64,000 bases of DNA from assembly GCA_947460345.1 (NCBI GenBank), contig CANHGM010000009.1:35207-99206 (forward strand), read 5' to 3'. This document shows, piece by piece, positions 9,048 through 17,568 of the stretch. The notes under the pieces were generated by a model, which was given only the letters and a program-made list of their open reading frames with translations, was not told where the DNA came from and did not search any database. This stretch comes from Bacteroidota bacterium. GTDB lineage: Bacteria; Bacteroidota; Bacteroidia; UKL13-3. A program made the position numbers and the translations under genes. Position 1 is the first letter of the stretch. Each line of letters opens with the position of its first letter.

Positions 9048-10232
9048 TTATTTTGCATATTTAAACAAAATATTTTCAAGCATTTGGGCACATGTATCAT
9101 TAGAAAAATGGAGTTTTATTTTGCCTGTAGCTTTATTTGCTTTGTCGTTATATAGTTCATAAAAAGTATATCTATTTATAATTTCATTAATTAATAAATC
9201 TACATTTTCAGCAGGTATTAATTTTAAATATTCATCAGAAATATATTTAGAAATATCACTAACATCAGTTGCTATCACAGGTATACACAAAGCCATATAT
9301 TCAGCTAGTTTTGAAGGAAAACCATAGTTGGCATATTCAGAATTTATTCTGTTACAAATAAGTAAATCGCAAGCTGAAAGTAATTCTGGTACTTCATTAA
9401 AATATACCCTTCCTGTAAGTTCAACACTGTCTTTAATTTCTAGTTCTTCAATTATTTTTAGGATATTTAAATGTTCGTCATAGTTGCCTATAAGCCTTAG
9501 TTTTAATTGTGGTAATTTTAATTTGACTTTTGCAAATGCTCTGAGCAAATCTGGTATCCCATCTTTAATACCAAATGACCCTATATAGCCTATTTTATAT
9601 GAATCTATTTTTTCTGAAATAGGTTTAAATCTTTCCAAATCAACAAGTGCTGGTATTTTATATATATTGTTATTTGGAAATTGATTTTGATAGTGTGAAA
9701 ATAATTTGTCAGAAATAACTATAGCTGCGTCACAAAAATGATGGATATATTTTTCGCTGGTTTTTTTTAAAAAATAAAAAATATTTTTTTTAACACCTAC
9801 TTGATTGTATATAGATGATTGTAGTTCTGTTTGTTCAATTACTAATGGGATTTTAAATAGTTTAGATAGTAATAGAATATTCCAACCATATATAAATTCG
9901 GGGTTGTAAAAATATATAATATTTATTTCTTTTCTGTTTTTAAGTATATATATGCTCGAATTTAAAAAAGCTTTAAATGAATCAACAAGTTTAAAGAACA
10001 TTGATTGAGGTCGGCATATATTATGGTTATGAAATTTAAATGGTATTCCTTCCCAATTTCCTTCTGTTTTATCGTTTATTTTTGTTTGACTAAAGCTGTC
10101 TTGCCATAGTATATTAATAGTAAAACGATGTTTGTTTTTTAATGGTTGTAAATAACCTTTAATTCTACTCACGGTAGCTCCACCTTCAGGAAAATCGCCA
10201 ATAAAAAAAACAGCAACATTAAGCTTTTTCAT
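9048..10232 (-). CDS. Family 4 glycosyltransferase (GT-B fold)
   Basis: A 394-residue cytoplasmic retaining glycosyltransferase. The N-terminal half begins MKKLNVAVFFIGDFPEGGAT (acceptor-side Rossmann fold with the Gly-rich loop). The C-terminal half has the GT4 donor-binding series: IGYIGSFGIKDGIPDLLRAF near residue 215, LRLIGNYDE, VELTGRVYFNEVPELLSACD near 270-290, and PSKLAEYMALCIPVIATDVS near 305-325, which carries the E-x7-E-like nucleotide-sugar site. It is the last gene of a four-gene minus-strand operon, 7 bp after the dehydratase gene. It probably adds a sugar to the lipid-linked glycan begun by the upstream sugar transferase; substrate unknown. Confidence 0.9.
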   Translation of the reverse strand: MKKLNVAVFFIGDFPEGGATVSRIKGYLQPLKNKHRFTINILWQDSFSQTKINDKTEGNWEGIPFKFHNHNICRPQSMFFKLVDSFKAFLNSSIYILKNRKEINIIYFYNPEFIYGWNILLLSKLFKIPLVIEQTELQSSIYNQVGVKKNIFYFLKKTSEKYIHHFCDAAIVISDKLFSHYQNQFPNNNIYKIPALVDLERFKPISEKIDSYKIGYIGSFGIKDGIPDLLRAFAKVKLKLPQLKLRLIGNYDEHLNILKIIEELEIKDSVELTGRVYFNEVPELLSACDLLICNRINSEYANYGFPSKLAEYMALCIPVIATDVSDISKYISDEYLKLIPAENVDLLINEIINRYTFYELYNDKANKATGKIKLHFSNDTCAQMLENILFKYAK

Positions 10233-10239
10233 CTAGCTC

Positions 10240-12195
10240 TTATTTCTGAATGTATGCTAATTCTTTATCTAAAATTTCATATTCTGAATTGTTACTCTTA
10301 AACTCAGGAACTATCATTTTCATATGTCTAACAATATTCATATTGTCTTCATTTCCGGCTGATATAATTAAGTTATTTATAGCATCAGAAACTTCGTTGT
10401 AATCATATTCTAAAACCTTTCCTATAGTAATTTGAGGGTGATGTGTAGGTAAGGTGTTTTCATCGTTGTTTAACAGTTCTTCATAAATTTTTTCACCAGG
10501 TCTTAAACCAGTGAATTTTATTTCAATATCTTTACCTTCTTCTAAACCTGAAAGTTTAATCATTTTACGGGCTAGGTCAATTATTTTTACTGATTGGCCC
10601 ATATCAAATAAAAATATCTCACCACCTTTTCCCATAGCTCCTGCTTCAAGAACTAATTGACAAGCCTCTGGAATGGTCATAAAATATCTTGTAATATCTG
10701 GATGTGTTACTGTTATTGGGCCCCCATTTTCAATTTGTTTTCTAAATACGGGAATTACTGAACCATTTGAACCAAGTACATTTCCAAATCTAGTAGTGAT
10801 AAATTTGGTGTAATTTGTGTCTCCTTTTAATGCATATAAGTTGTTTAATGATTGTACATATATTTCAGCAATACGTTTGCTTGCACCCATCACATTGGTA
10901 GGATTTACAGCTTTATCTGTAGACACCATCACAAATTTACTTATATTAAATTCAACAGCTAAGTCAGCAATAATTTTAGTGCCTAGAACGTTGTTTTCTA
11001 TAGCTCTAGAAGGATGGTTTTCCATTAAAGGAACATGTTTGTATGCAGCAGCATGAAAAACCTTATCTGGTTTAAACTGCATAAATATATTACGCATCAC
11101 ATGCTCGTTTTTAATGTCTGCTATTACAAACTCAAATCTGTTAAATGATATAAATGATGAATCATTTTTTAACTCAAATTGTAATTCGTAAAGTGGAGTT
11201 TCTGCTGAATCAATTAATATAATTCTATCAGGATTTAATTGAATAATTTGTCTTGCAATTTCTGAACCTATAGAGCCTGCGGCACCCGTAACCATTATCA
11301 CTTTATTTGAATACTGCCTAGTTACATTTTCATTGTCTAATTCAATTGGTTCTCTGCCTAAAAGATCTTCTATTTTTACAGTTTTAATTTGATTGACGGC
11401 CAACTCTCCATTAATCCATTTGGCAACAGGTGGGATTGTTGATACTTTAACTCCATATTGCAGACAAGTTTCAATGATCAATTTTTTCTTTTTTTGAGAT
11501 ATATCTTGAATGGCTATAATTACTTGATCAATATTCTTTCCTTCAATAAGAGAATCAAGTTCTTCGTCTCCTTTAATAATTTTAACTCCTTCTAGTGTCT
11601 TATCAACCTTTGATGGGTCGTTATCCAAAAATGCAATTATTTTAAATCTAGCACTGGTGTCGTGATCTAACGCTCTTTTAGTAATAAGCCCCATTTGTCC
11701 AGCTCCATATATTAATACCCTGCTTTTTTCAATAGATGCATTTTTTACTTGACGATATAACAGTTTATAACCAAGTCTGATGCTAGTCATTAACATCAGA
11801 GTGATTAAGAAATCAATAATGACTACTGCAATGGGTAATAAAGATAATCCTACTCCTCTTTTAAAAAAATAGTAATGTGAAATATCAAAAAGGTAAATTG
11901 TTAATGAACTAGCAAAAACTGCCACAAATATTCTCACAGCATCTTGACTTCCTGTGTATCTGATAATTCCAGAATATGTTTTGGTAATTAAAAACGCTGT
12001 TATTCTTAAAAATATTACTACAGATATACTATATTCTAACCTATATGAATGTAATATTTCGTTTATGTTAAAATTAAATCTTAACATAAAAGCAAAGCAA
12101 ATAGAAAACAGACAAATGCCAATATCTATACTAAATATAACCCACCTTGGAATACTTTTCTTTTGGTTAATTATAATTGTTTCCCAATTTATCAT
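10240..12195 (-). CDS. FlaA1/CapD-type membrane UDP-sugar 4,6-dehydratase/epimerase
   Basis: A 651-residue membrane enzyme of the FlaA1/CapD/PglF/WbpM type. Four hydrophobic helices fill residues about 18-150. A first Rossmann segment (VLIYGAGQMGLIT) lies near 163, and the catalytic SDR domain starts near 300 with TGAAGSIGSEIARQI. The active site carries STDKAVNPTNVMGASK: the usual Tyr of Y-x3-K is Met, as in the PglF-like 4,6-dehydratase group, which uses a Thr-Asp-Lys triad. It would make a UDP-4-keto-6-deoxy-HexNAc that the upstream aminotransferase converts to a 4-amino sugar. Operon spacing is 15 bp after the sugar transferase gene. Confidence 0.93.
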   Translation of the reverse strand: MINWETIIINQKKSIPRWVIFSIDIGICLFSICFAFMLRFNFNINEILHSYRLEYSISVVIFLRITAFLITKTYSGIIRYTGSQDAVRIFVAVFASSLTIYLFDISHYYFFKRGVGLSLLPIAVVIIDFLITLMLMTSIRLGYKLLYRQVKNASIEKSRVLIYGAGQMGLITKRALDHDTSARFKIIAFLDNDPSKVDKTLEGVKIIKGDEELDSLIEGKNIDQVIIAIQDISQKKKKLIIETCLQYGVKVSTIPPVAKWINGELAVNQIKTVKIEDLLGREPIELDNENVTRQYSNKVIMVTGAAGSIGSEIARQIIQLNPDRIILIDSAETPLYELQFELKNDSSFISFNRFEFVIADIKNEHVMRNIFMQFKPDKVFHAAAYKHVPLMENHPSRAIENNVLGTKIIADLAVEFNISKFVMVSTDKAVNPTNVMGASKRIAEIYVQSLNNLYALKGDTNYTKFITTRFGNVLGSNGSVIPVFRKQIENGGPITVTHPDITRYFMTIPEACQLVLEAGAMGKGGEIFLFDMGQSVKIIDLARKMIKLSGLEEGKDIEIKFTGLRPGEKIYEELLNNDENTLPTHHPQITIGKVLEYDYNEVSDAINNLIISAGNEDNMNIVRHMKMIVPEFKSNNSEYEILDKELAYIQK

Positions 12196-12210
12196 GGCTG
12201 TGGTTTTATA

Positions 12211-12801
12211 TTATCTGAAAATTTTCACTACGGTTTTAAAAATGATTTGCAAATCTATTAAAAAACTTTGATTTTCTACATATGCTAAATATATCTTAGT
12301 TTTTAAAGGAATTAGCTCTTTTATATAATACTCTTCAGGGTCTTCAGCTTTTGATAGCAATTCGTTTTCATCAATAAATTCAATACTGGCATTGTCAGTC
12401 ATCCCTGGTTTTACAGTTAAAACTTTCATTTGTTCAGCTGTATAGAAATCAACATATTTTCTAACTTCTGGTCTAGGGCCAACAAGGCTCATATCGCCTA
12501 TTAAAACATTGATTAGTTGTGGCAACTCATCAATTTTATATTTTCGCAAATAGTATCCGATAGGAGTTACTCTTGGGTCACGTCCACCAACAGTTAGCAA
12601 TCCTCTTTTGTCTGCATCCATATACATCGACCTAAATTTAAAAACCCTAAATTCAGAATTATTTAAACCAACTCTCCATTGTCTATAAAATACAGGGCCT
12701 TTTGAGTTCGTTTTTATAATGATTGCAATAATTAAAAATATGGGTAGTAGAATTATTAAACCAATTATAGAAGCAATTAAATCAAATAGTCTTTTCAGCA
12801 T
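12211..12801 (-). CDS. Initiating phosphoglycosyltransferase (PglC/WcaJ-type sugar transferase)
   Basis: A 196-residue monotopic phosphoglycosyltransferase that moves a sugar-1-phosphate from UDP-sugar to undecaprenyl phosphate, the first step of a lipid-linked glycan. It starts KRLFDLIASIIGLIILLPI (re-entrant membrane helix, residues 3-30), followed by GPVFYRQWRVGLNNSEF, the FKFRSM motif near residue 56, the DE pair in KIDELPQL and SLVGPRPEV near 108. Its short length means it lacks the long multi-helix N-terminus of WcaJ/WbaP and is closer to PglC. It abuts the aminotransferase gene with no intergenic bases. Confidence 0.94.
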   Translation of the reverse strand: MLKRLFDLIASIIGLIILLPIFLIIAIIIKTNSKGPVFYRQWRVGLNNSEFRVFKFRSMYMDADKRGLLTVGGRDPRVTPIGYYLRKYKIDELPQLINVLIGDMSLVGPRPEVRKYVDFYTAEQMKVLTVKPGMTDNASIEFIDENELLSKAEDPEEYYIKELIPLKTKIYLAYVENQSFLIDLQIIFKTVVKIFR

Positions 12802-14070
12802 TTAGGCAATAAGGTCTTTAATATTTTCTTGGTTTACTAAACCATATTTATTTAAAACTTCTTCTACACTCGAAACTACAGCATTTATAACAGTATGCAA
12901 ATCTTCGTCGTTTAAATTATAAAAGATAGGCAATGAAATTTCTCTGCTATAATGATAGTATGTATTAGGGTAGTTATGTATATCGTAGCCCATTTGCGTG
13001 TAAAAACTCATAATAGGCACCGGTATAAAATGGACATTCACCGAAACACCTTTAGGGAATATCAGTGACATGATTTCGTCTCTCATTTGCTCAGTTACAT
13101 TTTTAATTCTTAAAGCATATAAGTGATAAGAAGAAACCCTGTTTTCATCAGTAATCACAGGTAGTTCTGCCCAACTATATTTTTTAAAGGCATTGTTATA
13201 TTGATCAACAATTGCTTTTCTTACTGGCAATGTTTCAGATTCATATCTTGCTAACTCTACTAAACCAATGGCAGCCATGATATCTGTCATGTTCCATTTG
13301 TAACCAGCTTCTACAATATCATATCTCCAATTACCTGGAATGGTCTTAGCTAAAGCATCTTTATTTTGTCCGTGTAGCGATTTTACGCATAAATATTTAT
13401 ATATCTCTTCGTTATCAAATGGCTCAGGGAAATTTAAATTCACACAGCCACCTTCAGCAGTGGTGAGGTTTTTTACTGCATGAAATGAAATCACTGAAAC
13501 ATCTGTTAAACTCCCCACGTTTTTACCTTGATATTTTCCGCCTATTGAATGGGCTGCATCACTCAAAATCATAATTCTTCCGAGTGTTTTTTGCACTTCA
13601 TTTTTAGGAGTAAATTGATCCTTTATTGAAGCTTCTCTAACTAGATTATTTAATTGCTCATAATTACAAGGCAGTCCTCCAAAATCAACAGGCATAATTA
13701 CTTTGGTTTTAGATGTTATGGCTGCTCTCACTTTTTTAGGGTCAATATTGAAATCATCAAGTACATCAACAAAAACGGGTTTAGCACCACAATGTATAAT
13801 AACATTTGCAGTGGCACTATAAGTATAAGCAGGCACTATTACTTCATCGCCTTCCTCAACACCAAACCAACGGAGCATCAATTCTAGCCCAGCTGTGGCA
13901 CTGTTCAAACATAGCGTGGCTTTGCACCCGGTATATTCACTTAATTTCTTTTCAAAAAGCTTTGTTTTTGGACCTGTAGTAATCCAACCACTTTTTAAAG
14001 TATCTACAACTTCATCAATTATTTTTTGATCAATACGTGGAGGCGAAAAAGGAATCATTTTATTCGTCAT
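12802..14070 (-). CDS. DegT/DnrJ/EryC1 PLP-dependent sugar aminotransferase
   Basis: A 422-residue aminotransferase that installs an amino group on a keto-sugar nucleotide. It opens IPFSPPRIDQKIIDEVVDTL and then WITTGPKTKLFEKKLSEYTG, the family's N-terminal signature. The cofactor-binding Asp lies in ILSDAAHSIGGKY and the PLP lysine in SFHAVKNLTTAEGGCV (near residue 205). The length is about 20-40 residues above the PglE/ArnB norm because of an insert around 150-165 (SIKDQFTPKNEVQKTLG). It is the first gene of the operon and is joined end to start with the sugar transferase. With the dehydratase downstream it forms the PglF-PglE pair expected for a bacillosamine-like or 4-amino-fucose residue; an acetyltransferase is not present here. 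Confidence 0.93.
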   Translation of the reverse strand: MTNKMIPFSPPRIDQKIIDEVVDTLKSGWITTGPKTKLFEKKLSEYTGCKATLCLNSATAGLELMLRWFGVEEGDEVIVPAYTYSATANVIIHCGAKPVFVDVLDDFNIDPKKVRAAITSKTKVIMPVDFGGLPCNYEQLNNLVREASIKDQFTPKNEVQKTLGRIMILSDAAHSIGGKYQGKNVGSLTDVSVISFHAVKNLTTAEGGCVNLNFPEPFDNEEIYKYLCVKSLHGQNKDALAKTIPGNWRYDIVEAGYKWNMTDIMAAIGLVELARYESETLPVRKAIVDQYNNAFKKYSWAELPVITDENRVSSYHLYALRIKNVTEQMRDEIMSLIFPKGVSVNVHFIPVPIMSFYTQMGYDIHNYPNTYYHYSREISLPIFYNLNDEDLHTVINAVVSSVEEVLNKYGLVNQENIKDLIA

Positions 14071-14168
14071 ACTTGATTTTTAATTTTTCTTTTAGCACAC
14101 AAATATAAAGCTTTTTTTTTGGAAGGATATTTACTTAAATTAAATTTATTGTAATTTAAAAAAATATA

Positions 14169-14189
14169 TGTACATACAATAAATGTACA
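14169..14189. promoter_or_regulatory. Paired TGTACA palindromes upstream of the DUF6069-like gene
   Basis: TGTACA occurs at 14169-14174 and again at 14184-14189, centre to centre 15 bp apart, in the divergent gap between the aminotransferase gene and the small membrane protein gene starting at 14209. Repeated palindromic hexamers in this place are typical of a dimeric repressor site, but no linked regulator is visible. Confidence 0.3.
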
Positions 14190-14208
14190 AACAAATAAAT
14201 ACATATTT

Positions 14209-14619
14209 ATGAACACCAAATTAAATTTCAAACAAACCATGAAAGCAGCAGCTTTCTCAGCATTAACAGCAGCCATCATCAATGCTATTTTATTCTTTAT
14301 TTTCAAAGCTTTAGGTTTTTTTACTGATGATGTTTTTATTCAGCCTAACCAACCATTAACTATTGTACCTATTCTTTTCTCTAGTATACTTCCGACTTTA
14401 ATAGGCGGATTGTTGTTTTTTGTATTAGAAAAGTATACTGCAAAAGGCTTTATGATTTTTAGCATCATATCTTTTGCACTCTTATTGTTTTCATTTAGCA
14501 GCCCGTTTATGCAAATCCCTAATATTACTATGGCATATGGTATTGCACTTAATGTGTTACATGTGGTTGTTGCAGTTGCTCTGTTGTATTTTATAAACAA
14601 AGCCATTAAAAATAAATAA
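14209..14619 (+). CDS. Small four-helix membrane protein, DUF6069-like
   Basis: A 136-residue integral membrane protein with four hydrophobic helices (about residues 12-36, 50-72, 80-98 and 108-130) and a short extracytoplasmic loop containing FIQPNQPLTIVPI. The spacing of helices and the P-x-P-x-x-I loop resemble DUF6069 proteins, which are often encoded beside MarR or TetR regulators; the assignment is from memory of pattern only. It stands alone on the plus strand between the minus-strand glycan operon and xerD and has its own terminator. Two TGTACA palindromes lie just upstream. No function can be assigned. Confidence 0.65.
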   Translation: MNTKLNFKQTMKAAAFSALTAAIINAILFFIFKALGFFTDDVFIQPNQPLTIVPILFSSILPTLIGGLLFFVLEKYTAKGFMIFSIISFALLLFSFSSPFMQIPNITMAYGIALNVLHVVVAVALLYFINKAIKNK

Positions 14620-14640
14620 ACACACCATACAAACTTTAAT

Positions 14641-14676
14641 TTCCCATTCTTTGAAAAAAGGATGGGATTTTTTTGT
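14641..14676 (+). terminator. Intrinsic terminator after the DUF6069-like gene
   Basis: TCCCATTC ... GGATGGGA forms an 8-bp stem with one mismatch and an A-rich loop, followed by seven T residues on the plus strand. It lies 20 bp after the stop codon, just before the convergent xerD stop. Confidence 0.7.
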
Positions 14677-14687
14677 TTATTAAACAT

Positions 14688-15605
14688 TTAAGCCCTCGGA
14701 TGAAATTGTATCAGTGTATCTCTTAAAAAATCTCTATCTAAATGGGTATATATTTCAGTGGTAGTGATGCTTTCATGACCCAACATTTGTTGTACCGCTC
14801 TAAGGTCTGCACCGCCCTCTATCAGTGAGGTTGCAAAAGAATGCCTAAGGGTATGTGGGCTTACATCTTTAGCTATTCCTGCTTTCTGAACATTGTCTTT
14901 CAACATCAAAAAAATCATTTGTCGGCTCAAGCCTTTGCCTTTGTTATTTAAAAACAAAATATCAGTTGATTTTGGGTCGATATGCATATGGTTTCTATAT
15001 CCTGTAACATAATAATCTATTGCTTTTAATGCTGGTGTCCCTATAGGCACAATTCTTTGCTTATTGCCTTTCCCGGTTACTTTTACAAAATTTTCGTTTG
15101 TATATATATCTGAAATTTTTAATAAAATAGTTTCAGTCACTCTGAGTCCGCAACTAAACATGGTTTCTATAATGGCTTTGTTTCGATGTCCTTCTGTTTT
15201 AGTCAAATCTATGGCTGCCAAAATTTGTTCAATCTCTGAAATATTTAACACATCAGGCAATTTTCTTTCTAACCTGGGCAGTTCAAGTAGCTCAGCCGGA
15301 TTGTGTTTTACTAAATCTTCAATCATCAAAAACTTATAAAAAGCCCTGATGCCTGAAACCAATCTAGATTGTGAAGATGGCGTCATTCCTAATTCACTCA
15401 CCCATTTCACATATTGCTGCAAAAATTCAATATCAACTTCATTAATTTGTAAGTATAAATTCTTGAAATCTATAAATTGTATCAACTTCTCTATATCGTG
15501 TATATATGCTTCTATGGTGTTCTCAGACATAGATTTTTCAAGCCTTAAGAACACTTTAAATTGTTGTATATAGGGTTGCCAACTTTGATGCATTTGTTTG
15601 TGCAA
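14688..15605 (-). CDS. xerD: Tyrosine recombinase XerD
   Basis: A 305-residue site-specific tyrosine recombinase; XerC/XerD resolve chromosome dimers at dif. The N-terminal SAM-like core-binding domain spans residues 10-95 (FLRLEKSMSENTIEAYIHDI). The catalytic domain has Arg in MFSCGLRVTE, Lys in VTGKGNKQRIVPIG, the H-x-x-R of SPHTLRHSFATSL, the second His in QQMLGHESITTTEIYTH and the nucleophile Tyr in that same motif. Length and motif order fit XerD rather than a phage integrase, and no att-like direct repeats or prophage genes surround it. Whether it is XerD or XerC cannot be settled from sequence alone; XerD is the usual label for this family in Bacteroidota. Confidence 0.88.
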   Translation of the reverse strand: MHKQMHQSWQPYIQQFKVFLRLEKSMSENTIEAYIHDIEKLIQFIDFKNLYLQINEVDIEFLQQYVKWVSELGMTPSSQSRLVSGIRAFYKFLMIEDLVKHNPAELLELPRLERKLPDVLNISEIEQILAAIDLTKTEGHRNKAIIETMFSCGLRVTETILLKISDIYTNENFVKVTGKGNKQRIVPIGTPALKAIDYYVTGYRNHMHIDPKSTDILFLNNKGKGLSRQMIFLMLKDNVQKAGIAKDVSPHTLRHSFATSLIEGGADLRAVQQMLGHESITTTEIYTHLDRDFLRDTLIQFHPRA

Positions 15606-15677
15606 AATAAGATTAAAATATCACTATTTAGAATATATTTAAATTTATAACTTTAATTTTGAAATTAGTTTCTAACC

Positions 15678-15685
15678 TACTTTTG
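15678..15685 (+). promoter_or_regulatory. Candidate -7 element very close to the hydroxylase start codon
   Basis: TACTTTTG matches TAnnTTTG and ends only five bases before the ATG at 15691. A TTTG at 15658-15661 could serve as -33 but the spacer is 16 bp instead of about 19. If used, transcription would begin at or next to the ATG. Confidence 0.35.
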
Positions 15686-15690
15686 CAAGC

Positions 15691-16602
15691 ATGGATTATT
15701 CAAGAGAAACAATACTCCTTTGGACCTCATTGCCCATTTATGTTTTGGTGATAGGAGGGGAGATGATTTATAGCCATTTCGGAAATAAAAAATTATACTC
15801 AGTTAAAGGTTTTTTTACCAATTTATATTTAACCATACTAAACTTTAGTCTTGATGCTTTGATGCGATTTGTAGGTGTGTGGTTAATGTTAAATTATTTT
15901 TGCGACTTAGGAGGATTTAAATTATATGAAAATCTAAACCCCATAGTGTATTGGGTTTCATTAACCATTTTAGAAGATTTTATGTATTATTTAGAACATT
16001 TGTTAGACCATACTTCAAGGTTTTTTTGGGCAATACATGTTACGCATCACAGCAGCGAAGAGTATAATTTGTCAGTAGGTTTTAGGTCTTCAGTTTTTCA
16101 ACCGTTATATAGATTTATTTTCTTTTTACCGTTAGCATTTATTGGTTTTAGGGCCGAAGATATTATGTTTACCTACGCTTGGACCCAGATATGGGGCGTA
16201 TTGGTGCATACACAAAGTGTTAAAAAACTATGGTGGCCTATCGAAAATATTTTTACAACACCTAGTCACCACAGAGTTCATCATGCCAGTAATGTGAGAT
16301 ACTTAGACAGAAATATGGGAATGTTTTTAATTGTTTGGGACAAGATGTTTGGAACCTATGCAGACGAAGATTCAAATTATCAACCTATAAAATATGGCCT
16401 TACATCTAACCTTTCTAAAGTTGACCCGGTAAACGTTGTATTTCATGAGTGGAAAAACATCTTTCACGATATGAAAAAATCTCCTAAGTTGAAAGTTAAA
16501 TTGATGTATATATTTGGCCCTCCAGGTTGGAGTCATGATGGGAGTACCCATACCAGCGATGAGCTTAGAGCTTTAGAGGCTTCAGGTAATTTAAATAAAT
16601 AA
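15691..16602 (+). CDS. Sterol desaturase/fatty acid hydroxylase superfamily membrane protein
   Basis: A 303-residue membrane di-iron enzyme. The eight-histidine set of the superfamily is visible: H-x3-H in HLLDH (near residue 108), H-x2-HH in HVTHHSS (near 120) and H-x2-HH in HRVHHASN (near 192). Four or five hydrophobic helices surround these motifs, with the metal site on the cytoplasmic side. Family members hydroxylate or desaturate sterols, fatty acids, carotenoids or lipid tails; the substrate cannot be inferred from neighbours, which are xerD (divergent) and DUF4290-murA about 220 bp downstream. The start ATG follows a TAnnTTTG element at only five bases. No lesions are seen. Confidence 0.92.
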   Translation: MDYSRETILLWTSLPIYVLVIGGEMIYSHFGNKKLYSVKGFFTNLYLTILNFSLDALMRFVGVWLMLNYFCDLGGFKLYENLNPIVYWVSLTILEDFMYYLEHLLDHTSRFFWAIHVTHHSSEEYNLSVGFRSSVFQPLYRFIFFLPLAFIGFRAEDIMFTYAWTQIWGVLVHTQSVKKLWWPIENIFTTPSHHRVHHASNVRYLDRNMGMFLIVWDKMFGTYADEDSNYQPIKYGLTSNLSKVDPVNVVFHEWKNIFHDMKKSPKLKVKLMYIFGPPGWSHDGSTHTSDELRALEASGNLNK

Positions 16603-16826
16603 AATTCTTTATTAAAATAGTTGATAGCTTAAGTTTTTTTAGACAATACTATTTGCTATCGCTATGATTAATATTAAGTTCCAAAAGGGTTGTTTTTGCT
16701 CAAGTTTTTATTTAATTAGATTGTATAATTACATTAAAAATATTTTAAAAAACTTTGTTTAAATTCAGTTTAAAATTATGCTTTAAAAATTACAATTATC
16801 ACTATGTAAATTGACGATTATCGCTT

Positions 16827-17549
16827 ATGTTTGCATCACTTATGTTAAAAAAATTAACAAAACCAGTTAGAATATTAGACGAGCTAGATTACAATACTCA
16901 AAAAGAGCATATTGTTATAGGTGAATATGGTAGAATTTTTCAAGATACGATTAAGCATATACTTACCATAGAAAGCAAAGAAAAGCGAAATCAAATGGCT
17001 CATGCACTTATCAATAGCATGTCTATACTTAATACCCAAGCAAAGGACACTTATGATTATAAACAAAAGCTTTGGGACCATATGCACATCATTTCTGGAT
17101 TTAAATTAGATATTGATTCACCGTTTCCAGTTCCAAGTCCTTTGGTATTAGAATCAAAGCCAGATAAAATTCCTTATCACGATAAAAGAATTAAATATAG
17201 ATATTATGGAAAATTGGTTGAAGGATATTTATTAAAAGTAAGCACCTTGCCAGATAGCGATGCAAAAAATGAATATATAAGAATGTTAGGTTCTTTTTTG
17301 AAAAGTTCATGCAAAGCATGGAACGATGAAAATGTCAGCGATCAAGCTATTATCGACCAAATGAATGAATTGTCAAATGGTCAACTTAATTTGGCTTACG
17401 ACGGACAACAATTTTCTATTGACATGGCCAGAACTGGTAAGAGTGTGAATCCATTGAAAGATGAGAACAAACCAAATAATCGTTACGGGAACAGAAATAG
17501 AAATAACAATAGGCCTAATAACCGAAACAATAACCGTAGAAAATATTAA
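16827..17549 (+). CDS. DUF4290 protein
   Basis: A 240-residue soluble protein of the Bacteroidota family DUF4290. The core is ELDYNTQKEHIVIGEYGRI near residue 20, followed by a helical body (DTIKHILTIESKEKRNQMAHAL) and the stretch PSPLVLESKPDKIPYHDKRI. The C-terminus (about 210-240) is a low-complexity Asn/Arg tail rich in NRNNN units, suggesting RNA or acidic-polymer contact, which is inference only. It lies 19 bp before murA and the pairing of these two genes is common in the phylum. The first ATG (16827) is embedded in TATGTTTG, which looks like a -7 promoter box; the ATG at 16842 is therefore an equally good or better start. Confidence 0.88.
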   Translation: MFASLMLKKLTKPVRILDELDYNTQKEHIVIGEYGRIFQDTIKHILTIESKEKRNQMAHALINSMSILNTQAKDTYDYKQKLWDHMHIISGFKLDIDSPFPVPSPLVLESKPDKIPYHDKRIKYRYYGKLVEGYLLKVSTLPDSDAKNEYIRMLGSFLKSSCKAWNDENVSDQAIIDQMNELSNGQLNLAYDGQQFSIDMARTGKSVNPLKDENKPNNRYGNRNRNNNRPNNRNNNRRKY

Positions 17550-17568
17550 ACTATAGGCTAACATATAT

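Noticed and set aside
14067..14306. Minus-strand frame of 79 codons upstream of the aminotransferase
   Set aside because: Overlaps the better-supported plus-strand membrane protein gene and the divergent control region; composition looks like reverse-complement noise.
14688..15605. Phage or island integrase
   Set aside because: Length and motifs fit a chromosomal XerC/D; no att repeats, tRNA junction or phage genes lie nearby.
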